A stretch of 64,000 bases of DNA from Bicyclus anynana (Eukaryota; Arthropoda; Insecta; Lepidoptera; Nymphalidae): contig NC_069086.1 of the NCBI RefSeq assembly GCF_947172395.1, positions 7,348,501-7,412,500 of the forward strand, written 5' to 3'. Position 1 is the first letter of the stretch. Each line of letters begins with the position of its first letter. Below, one piece after another: positions 55,576 through 64,000 of the stretch. The notes beneath the pieces are model-generated. The model had not been told where the DNA came from. It saw only the letters and a program-made list of their open reading frames with translations, and made no database searches. Both the position numbers and the translations under genes were made by a program.

Positions 55576-58500
55576 TCAAATTATCCCGAGTTGCCGCAAC
55601 TGAAAAAGAAGAACGCAATATTTTAAAAAACAAAATGTCGAGGAACAGATGAGTTATATTTCCCCCATTGACCTCTTATAATAAATGGACGCACAATCAT
55701 ATAGAAAATTTCACTTAAAAAGTGGCCAATTTTGCTTTGACAGTTTTAGAATTATTGGTAAAGAAAATTATAACTAAAGGCCTTTAAATATAGTCCAATA
55801 TTCAATAAAATCCTAAATTCAGAGCGAATTTAACCTTAAGGATTGAGTTTAAGGTTGAATTTGCAAATGCGACTACTTGAATTGAGTGCCAAGAAGTTGT
55901 GTTTGGCACTCATTAAGTGGGAATGTTTTTGGTCGATAATTGTGCATCCACTTTTTAATAGGACATTGATGATAATCATATACTTACAAAGCCCTGTCTT
56001 TCTTTCTCCTTTTGTAGTACCATATCAGTTTGTCTGTCATCAAATTTAACTACAGCCGCTAATACCTTAGCAAGAGTTATGGAATGTACTCCATTACCAG
56101 TCAAATACTCGTAAAGAATATTCTTTAAATATTCTAACTCTGTATTTTCTTGAAGTGAATGTAAATGCCTTAAGCTAACAAGTGCTTCATCTAATCTTAG
56201 TCCCAACTTTTCATTTGTAAGTTTTAGTTTGTCATTGTTAGTTTGCATTACTTGCATACTTCCAGTTATCGATTGATTCATCTGTTCTGTTTCGCTTAAT
56301 TTCTGTTCCAATTTATTTTTTGTATCTAACAATGTGTTATATTTATCCGCCATGTTATCAACATTACTCGCAATGTTCACAGTCGGGGAATGAGAATAAG
56401 TTTGCGATTGTATTTGGTCCTTAAGTTCTAAATTTTCCTCGGCAAGGAATGAATTTTCTCGTATCAAGCTTTCTATTTTTTCTTTACTTATTTGTAGTTC
56501 ATTTTTTAAAGTTTCGTGTTCATGGGACATTACACCTTTTTCAGGAATATTTTCGGTTGAAACAATTAGCTCTCGTAATTTATCATTTAGTTGACTATTC
56601 TCCTTAGAAACTTTAGTTATATGAGTCTGAAGACCTTCAATATCAGACTGCAAACGTCTATTGTCTTCTTTTAGTACTTCAAATGCATAATCTCGTTCTT
56701 TTAATATATCGTCAGTTTTGTTAATGGTTAACAAATTTTGTTCATTTTGTGTTGATAAAGTCGCATTCAAGTCTTTTAATGAATTCATTTCGTCTTGTAA
56801 TGCTTCTATGGTTCTATGACTTTCTTCAAGCTCATCTTTGACGTTAGGAATGTCTATATCTGTCTGCGTAGCTTGTACATCCGATTGTTTACTTTCGACA
56901 GCCTTCTGTTCTAAATTATCAATTACTGTAATCAAATGGTCTTTTTCCATTTCAATCTGAGAGTGTGATTTCTGAACTTCTTTTAACTCTAATTCAATAT
57001 CAATGACACTCTTCGAAATTGTATCAGATAAATTCTTTAATGATGTATTTTCTTCTCTAAGTACTTCAAGACATTTTTCCAATTCACTAATGCGATTCGA
57101 CTTCTTAGCACTGACTTCTTTTAATTCATCAAATTCTTTACTTAAAACTTCATAATTGTTTAACTTTTCTTTATACTTATCGGACACTTTGTTAATTTCC
57201 TCTGTTAACGATTCTTTCTCAGTTAAAATAGATTGTACTTTAATACGGAGCTCGTCATTTTCTTTAGCAAAAGAATTATTGCGATCGTTCAACAATATAT
57301 TTTCCTCATTACAAATATGCACTTTCTCTTTCAGCTTTTCAGATTCTTCAATTAAATTATTAATTTTCAAATCATTCTCTGACTTCAGATTATTAAATTG
57401 TAATTTTAGTGCTCGAGTTTCATCTTCTTTTTCGGTTAACTCTTTTTTTAAAATATTACATTGTTCAAACATTTTCCGAACGTCTTTTTGTAATTCATTG
57501 TTACCTGTCTGCAAGTCCTCAGACATTTTAACCATACCATTTAGCAACACAATTTTGTCTTTTAAAGTTGTTATGGAAGTATTTATAAAGTTTTTAAAAG
57601 ATTTAGATTCCTCTAAGGTTACATTAATTATATTTCGTAAATTGACAATTTTGCTTTCCAAGTCGTTACATCTTAAATTAAGTTCATTAGCTTGTTGTTC
57701 TTTCTTTTTCAAAATGTCGATCTCCAATCTTAAATCATTAACTGTAATCTTTAATTCTTCATTACAACTCTGCACTAATTCATGATTGGCTAATAGTTTT
57801 TCAATTTCAGACTGTAATTTAACGAGTTCTTCTCTTTCGTCTTGTATTTCAGACTCCAAATTATTACACTTCACTTTCCATTGGTTTACTTCTTCAATAT
57901 ATTTTTTTATTACTTCTGGTTCTTCAGGTTCTTGAATTTTTAGACTTTCAATATTGTTTTTAAGTGTCTGCAGTTCATTTTCAAATTGGCTAATTTGTGA
58001 ATTTTTTTTGGAGTTATCTTCTAGTAGTTGTGCATTCCTATTTTCTAAATAACCATTCCTATCAATCATTGCTAGTTTTTCTGCATTTTCTTGCTTTAAC
58101 TGTAGTTCAAGACATTTATATTCCTCATCTGATTTATTAATCAAACTTTCGAGATTTTGACATTTTTGTGCAAAAGTTTCTAGTTCAGTTTTTACTTCTA
58201 CAATTTTAGCTTTGTCCGTGTTTAGTTCAGTTATTTCGTTTCTTAATTTAGAATTTGCTTCTTCTATTTGACTTACTTTCGATTTGTAGTCGTTTATTAC
58301 TATATTAAGAGATTGAATCTCATTTTGACTATTCTTTAAACTTTCTTTCAATGATTTTATTTCGTTTTCTTTTCCTTCTAGTTCCTTATGAATACTAAGT
58401 TTATTTTCAGCCAATGATATAGCATATTCTTCTTCTCTTTTACTCAGAACTTCGATTTTCTTTTGCAATTGCATAACCTCATCTTGGGAATTTTTTAGAC

Positions 58501-61500
58501 TTATTTCTAAAATAGACATTTCTTTACTTTTTAAAAATTCATTGGAGTTATTTTTATTTTGCAACTCTTCTATAGTTTCATTAAGGTCTTCAATTTTTTT
58601 TCGGGCTTCTAATAAAGCGGCGGCTGTAGCTTTCAGTTGATTATTTTCTTTTTCTTTAATATCCAATTCATTCGAAGTTTTTTGTAACTCAGCAGCTAAC
58701 TGAGAATTTTTTTCTTTAGTTGTTTTAAGTGACTCTTTATATTTGTTAAGTAATTGTTCCATTTTTTCAACTTTTTTATTTAAAACTGTGATTTCTGATG
58801 ATACAGAGTCTTCGGTTGTTAATTTTTCTACACATACATTCTCTGTAGCCAATGTTATCAAAGGTGCATCATTTCCATTACCTTCAACCAATGTTGATAT
58901 ATTATTATTTCCTAGTAAATTATTGCTCTCAGATATATTATTGCTTTGTAAAAGACTTAGCTTTGTGTTAAGTGTTTCAATTTTCATATTTTTTTCTTCT
59001 ATATCGATCCGAAGTGCTTTCTCAAGATGAGCCTAAAAATAAATAAACAATAATTAAGTAACGCGTTTAATTTGTAAAAGCCATAGGTTTATTTTATACA
59101 TACTTTAGCACTTTGTTCCAATGAACACTGCTCTCGTAATTCAGATATTCTTCTCAGTGCCTTGTCCTGTGTCTCTACAAGAACATTCTGAAAAATATAT
59201 TGATTTTAATAATTATTGAGACAAGATTCAGGTCATGGAGACAATGGTAAATGCAGCTTATATTAAATATCTACCTTTGCTTTTGCATTTTCCCTTTCCA
59301 GAAGTTTGTAGTGGCGAGCAAGATCTGCATATTGTGTTTTGTATTTAGTACATCTATCCTGAGTACGACGATATGCTGAATATAATTGATCTTTCGTCAC
59401 ACGGTCAAGATTAACTGTTCCACCAGATATTCCTCTATCCTCAGCTTCACTTGCAGATACCTCCATATCTGACTGCAAGTATATTGACATAGATAATTAG
59501 TGAAAGTACTACGGTGATAAATGTAACAACTCCCATTATTAATACAATTTACCTGTAAATGATACATTGATGGACTTTCATAGCTTGGCAGTCGAAAGGA
59601 TATGTCGCTAGCCAAAGAACTGTTCGATAATCTTCTTTGCCTTTCTTGGGGTGACTGCTGTGAAAAAAGATTTTAAATATTGTTTTACTGCTTTTAAATA
59701 TTTAATTGCAAGGTGTTATATAATTGAGGGCGAAAGGTATTACATAGTTCAAGGCAAAGTTACTCAGCGGCCGATGGAGCGAGTTACGCTTGGAGTTTCT
59801 CTGTGTGATCGAATAAGAAATGAGGACATCCACAGATAAATCAAAGTCACTGACATAGCTCAGCGAGTCGCGAGGCTGAAATGAGAAGGCCACATAGTTC
59901 GAAGAGCCGATGGACGTTAGGGCCCCAAGGTGCTGGAATGGCAAATGGCAATGGCAATGGTCAACCCCCTAGATGGATCGAGAACATCAAGAAGGAGCAC
60001 CATGCTCATTGCTCGAGATCATTATGTTTGGAAGTTCATGCAAGAGGCCTATGTTTCAGCAGTGGACATCCATTGGCTGATAATGATGGTGATGATCCTT
60101 AATCATGATACCTTGAGAGCTTTCTCAAGGTGCCGGAATGGTGACCCTGCACCGGAAAACGCAGTGTTGGTCAACCCCCCACTAGTTGGACTAAAGACTT
60201 CATGCAGGTTGTAGGGAGCCGCTGTATAATTGCGTGTTCTCTGGAAATCTATGCAAGAGACCTATTTCCAGCAGTAGACATCTGTTCTTTCTTTTTTTTA
60301 TTCTTTACAAATTAGCCCTTGACTACAGTTTCAGCTGATGGTAAGTGATGATGCAATCTAAGATGGAAGCGGTCTAACTTGATAGGAGGATGGAATTCCA
60401 CGCCCCTTTCGATTTCTACACGGCATTGTACCGGAACACTAAATAGCTTGGCGGTAAGTCTTTGCCAGTAAGGTAGTAACTAGCCACGGCCGAAGGCTCC
60501 CACCAGCCAGAATGTTGTTCATGATGATTATGATGAAATACTTAATTTATACAATATCCATTTTTGCTGAGTAGGTGGAAACCTTAAAATTACCTAGACA
60601 TTCAAATTGAGAATTAAAATTAATAAGTCCACAAACAACTTTCTTACCTCTTGAGTAACATGATAATTCATAGCTTCAGCATTTGTTTCAGTTGTTTCAG
60701 GTTGCACAAGTAGCACTTCTTGTAAATTATTTTGTTGGTTGTTTGGAGTCCGATTCTTGTTGGTAGCATCTGAGAATTTACAAGAAAACAATAATCTCTA
60801 AATAAATCAGACTAGAACAATTCAAAACAAAAATATAAATGTACACTGCAAAATAATGTTTAATTGATTACATACATGAAGTAAATTAATCTTTTAATAT
60901 TAGGAATAACAGTATGTAAATAAAGCTACAAGTATGTACATTATTTACCATTGTCACCAATAGAAAACAAATCATTATTTGTGATGTCTGAAATGCTGCT
61001 GGATGCTGAAGTCACGGCTGCCTGTAACAATACATAAAGTACTTGTACATTAAATGCTCTAAAATTTAAGTTACTCTCATTTTTTTACTATTAAATAAAA
61101 TGTAATCTATACTACAGCCTTTCTTGGTGAGTACTGTTTACCAACACGGAAATGAGAAATGAAGGTAGAATACGCATGTCATTTCATAACTTATTTATTC
61201 CTACTCGGACTATAGCCGCCCTTGCTACGAACGTGCGTCTAATTACCTCGGGAATTGATTCTTTTTACCCTCAGTTAACAATCCACTATTCTAAACAAAC
61301 CATAAATCAATTAAAATAAATAAGTTATGAAATGACATGCATATTCTACCTTTATTTCTAATTTCCGTGTTGGTAAACAGTACTCACCAAGAAAGGCTGT
61401 ATTATAGAAAAGAAGGCTGCAATTGACACAGGACTGCAGTATTTGGAAGTTGGTTGGTTAATGAACTGGCATCCATTCATTTGGCAGACAAATAGACCAT

Positions 61501-63431
61501 TAGACAAGGGTTACATTCTTTTTCTTTTGAGGAATGGAGCATTAGCATTTCTTTGAGTTTATAATAACAGTTAATCAACTAAATGGTCTCTTCTAAGTTC
61601 CAATCACATCACAATTCATATTACATTAGTGTATAATATAAACATTTGTGTGTAAATTTGTACTTTTTTTTCACAAATCCTGTGGGAACCATAATTTTCT
61701 TACCATGAAAAGTAGTTCATGTATCTAGTAATTATTCACCAAAATTTACACAAACTGAGTCACAGGAATAAAGAATTTGTTACAGAACTAATACATTCAA
61801 TGTTACATAATCATTAATTTGAATCACTTAGGTCATCATTGAATGACTTGATTGAAATAAAATGAACATATTGCATTATAACTGTACAGCAACACTATGA
61901 GAACTCTTCATTGGTCCACTTTGCAGCTTAGGAGTGTTAGACATTTACATATGACACTCTTTACAGTGGCTCTCCTATAGTTTGTTTTATGTAGAATGGT
62001 GCGGGTGACAGTTCATTTCATACTTGAAAATTTGCTGTGATTCACTATAATAATATGTATTATGAACGTCAAACAGGCAACTGTCACTGTACCCATGCTA
62101 TCTAAATAACACTATAAGGCAGTGTTATACTGGCACCATGTTAGGTAGGTATAAGATCCAAAACCACTCAGCTGTGTACATTCTTTTGTTGCTTTATTTA
62201 ATGATGACAACTCTATAATTCCATAAAATGTGTGCTTTTCCAGACTAAAATCTAAGAATATTGAGTCAAAAAAATATTTTATCTTGCTTAGTTTATTTTC
62301 AAGAAAGCATGATCCAAAAGAGTGAAACTATAGGGCATATTTGGTCAGATTAAGATACAGTATTTGTATTTTACATATCCATCCATTCAATGTCTGCATT
62401 GATTGTGAACACTAGTGTTAATTCTGTGATCATCAAACATATTCAATTAAAATTCAAAACTCATTTATTTCAATTAGGCTTAGTTTACAAGCAGAGACAT
62501 ACATATTAGCATTCCAGGGATTCACCCTGCTGGTGCCGGGTCCATCGCATGGTAGAGAGTAAAACTCTGAGCAAAGTCCTGAACTTGTGACTACAGGATG
62601 CAGTAGGATTAAGGAATTCCTTGACAATCAACCAACACCCCCCGTTCCCTGTTTTTTTCTGCCTGCCTAGCCAAATTTGGTAATATCCTATTAGAGCACC
62701 TTTGGATACTTGTTCTTATATAATATAACTAGCTGCACTTCAAAAGAGGCCAAGATCTTTAAGCAAGTTATAGAGAGATTTTGCTGGTAATCCTCTCGCA
62801 CCTACTTCTACGGCGTACAGAGTAACTACATAGACATTTTTAGCTAGTTAATTTGTAAGGTCATAATATTTATTCACTTTTATACTGCTGTCCTTCAGAA
62901 TGTTATGTTTCAAACGTCAAGTTATGTCGTAGTTTAATTGAATGGCAGTAATTATAGTCGAAAATTTAAAATAAAATTATGAGGTTTCCAAACTCCCCTT
63001 GGTCTGAGAACTCGACAACTCGAGATAGAGTTAGAAGTCCCAAGATATTATACTACTAAATGATTTAAAGACGAAAGTTAGTTTGTTACTCTTTCATGCT
63101 GCTGCTATTGAACTGATTTGGCTGAAATTTGAATAGGAAATGGTTTAATGGTTTAAATTTCATTTAATGGCAAAATAAATCCATGATTTCCGCGGGATTT
63201 GTTAAAAACAGAATTTCACGAGAAGAGTCGCGGGTGTCCTAGATTATAAAGTTAAAGAAAATTACTAGATATCTACATGTAAGTCTGTTTCATAAATTTT
63301 AATTAGAATGAGTAAAGTATATTAATGATTTAGACTTAATTACATACCTGAGCAGCTTGTGCAAACTGTTGGATCCTTTGAGGAGACGATTTCACTTCCT
63401 CAGCCAACTTATCTTTGAACTTTTTGAACAT
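55576..63431 (-). CDS. Golgin245: Golgin-245-type trans-Golgi golgin with GRIP domain
   Basis: Eight coding exons on the minus strand: 63348-63431, 60949-61021, 60648-60769, 59553-59657, 59275-59472, 59104-59187, 55988-59032 and 55576-55599. Phases close and the total is 3735 bases (1244 residues). The N-terminus MFKKFKDKLAEEVKSSPQR matches the start of golgin-245/GOLGA4. A serine-rich stretch follows (SNSSLASDISFRLPSYESP), then YRRTQDRCTKYKTQYADLAR and KALRRISELREQ, both also typical of GOLGA4. Residues 223 to about 1180, nearly all in one exon, form continuous heptad-rich coiled coil. The GRIP domain starts at about 1188 with LEYLKNILYEYL (key Tyr at about 1190) and continues KVLAAVVKFDDRQ. 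The last exon adds LRQLGII. GRIP golgins bind Arl1-GTP on trans-Golgi membranes and tether endosome-derived vesicles. The protein is shorter than human GOLGA4 (about 2200) because the coiled coil is shorter. Confidence 0.93.
59658..60647. other. Golgin intron 3 with LINE tails and a SINE
   Basis: Two plus-strand RTE-like LINE 3' fragments lie at about 59885-60090 and 60113-60285 (GTTCGAAGAGCCGATGGACG; CAGTGTTGGTCAACCCCCC). They are followed by a reverse family-C SINE (60290-60510). The LINE pieces repeat the C-terminal reverse-transcriptase segment seen at 14935 and 24310. Confidence 0.6.
61022..63347. other. Golgin intron 1
   Basis: Holds the foldback element at 61115-61399, a repeat at 62040-62105 (reverse of 43264-43335), a reverse LINE-tail-like piece at 62445-62500, an unclassified retroelement-like block at 62515-62700, and a plus Helitron-type fragment ending about 63240 (CGCGGGTGTCCTAG). 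No exon was recognised. Confidence 0.5.
61115..61399. mobile_element. Foldback MITE with long inverted ends
   Basis: The 285-base element starts CAGCCTTTCTTGGTGAGTAC. Its right end is the reverse complement for roughly 85 bases with only a few mismatches (TATTCTACCTT...AGAAAGGCTG). TA lies on both sides (61113-61114 and 61400-61401), compatible with a TA-target (Tc1/mariner-like) element. The centre is unrelated single-copy-like sequence. Confidence 0.75.
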
Positions 63432-64000
63432 TTTTCCGGGCTAACACTTACTAATCCAAGTTAAAGAAAATCATTGATTTGTTTCGATTGAAGGAATTTT
63501 AATTATATCAGTACAAACAATATTAATATCGAATTGATCAGCAAAGATAACAAAAATTACCAAAATGACGAACAATTTGACAAGTTGACAACCAATTACC
63601 AAACCATTATTGACAATTTGACAAAATTGACAATGACAATACAATTTGACAACCACTAAGAGCAATAGCCACAGTCTTTTCACTTCAAGTATTTAGGTAG
63701 AAACATACAAAAGGTATAGTTCCGCCACAGATGACTAGAGGGCGGTAATCTTTTTTTTTTTAACAGCCACACCAAAGATTTTTTGTAATGGTATGCTTTG
63801 TCATCATCCATCATTTCATTTCACAGCATTGTCAGCATTGTCCGAAATATAAATTTCTTTAAAGATAACTTGACTTCAATAAAATGTCAATCAATTCTTA
63901 GCCGCTCAACTATACCAGCCGATTTTACAAACACTTCTAAATGCCCCGCTCTTTATAGGTAAATAGCCCGTAGAGCGATGTTGTACCAGTTGTACTCATC
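63432..64000. other. Upstream region of the golgin gene
   Basis: Presumed promoter and 5' UTR. 63573-63655 is a loose cluster of TTGACAA-type words (about eight copies on the plus strand). Nothing coding was seen up to the window edge. Confidence 0.4.

Noticed and set aside
57156..57785. Plus-strand 209-residue open frame inside the golgin exon
   Set aside because: It is antisense to a lysine/glutamate-rich coiled coil, which yields long phenylalanine/serine/leucine-rich shadows. It shows no family features.

Overview
The window is eukaryotic and almost certainly from a moth or butterfly (Lepidoptera). It is AT-rich, with short GT-AG-spliced exons. The intergenic and intronic DNA is crowded with tRNA-derived SINEs, short Helitrons ending in CTAG, foldback MITEs and fragments of non-LTR retrotransposons of lepidopteran type. 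The genes include insect-typical ones: a juvenile-hormone-binding/takeout-domain protein and a follicle-cell-protein-3C-like protein. No bacterial, viral or CRISPR signal was seen, and no free-standing tRNA or rRNA gene. Every tRNA-like stretch found is the head of a SINE.

Layout of genes: (1) adenylate kinase 3, one exon, minus, 436-1095. (2) A PARG-family (poly(ADP-ribose) glycohydrolase-like) gene, plus, at least 15 exons, 4026-19853, whose first exon(s) were not found. (3) About 6 kb without a gene. (4) CSN6 (COP9 signalosome subunit 6), minus, six exons, 26047-29663. (5) TAM41/TAMM41 (mitochondrial CDP-diacylglycerol synthase), plus, one exon, 31007-32017. (6) A GPALPP1-like gene, plus, five coding exons, 32163-35311, starting 145 bases after the TAM41 stop. 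(7) A small secreted cysteine-rich protein like follicle cell protein 3C, minus, 38296-39948. (8) Cyclin C, minus, three exons, 42701-44787. (9) A JHBP/takeout-domain secreted protein, plus, six exons, 47552-52664. (10) A golgin-245-type GRIP-domain golgin, minus, eight exons, 55576-63431. Exon boundaries were read by eye from splice consensus and phase. For genes 4 and 6-10 all phases close and the coding lengths are exact multiples of three. In the PARG-like gene the phases are consistent over the exons found.

The genes do not form one pathway. They are mostly housekeeping: nucleotide balance, cardiolipin synthesis, cullin deneddylation, Mediator kinase module and trans-Golgi tethering, plus two secreted proteins. 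The most unusual gene is the PARG-like one. It keeps the family fold in order, but the signature loop and nearly all known catalytic positions are substituted. The fold is also split by roughly 430 residues of serine-rich acidic sequence just before the conserved GNWGCG segment. It looks like a PARG pseudoenzyme.

The second theme is layered transposon insertion. Several elements have readable ends and target duplications: three hAT-type MITEs with identical or near-identical 8-base duplications, plus a weaker fourth; two PIF/Harbinger-like MITEs with TTA duplications; Helitrons inserted between A and T; and elements nested within elements. A decayed multi-kilobase transposon ORF and a decayed C2H2 zinc-finger ORF are also present.
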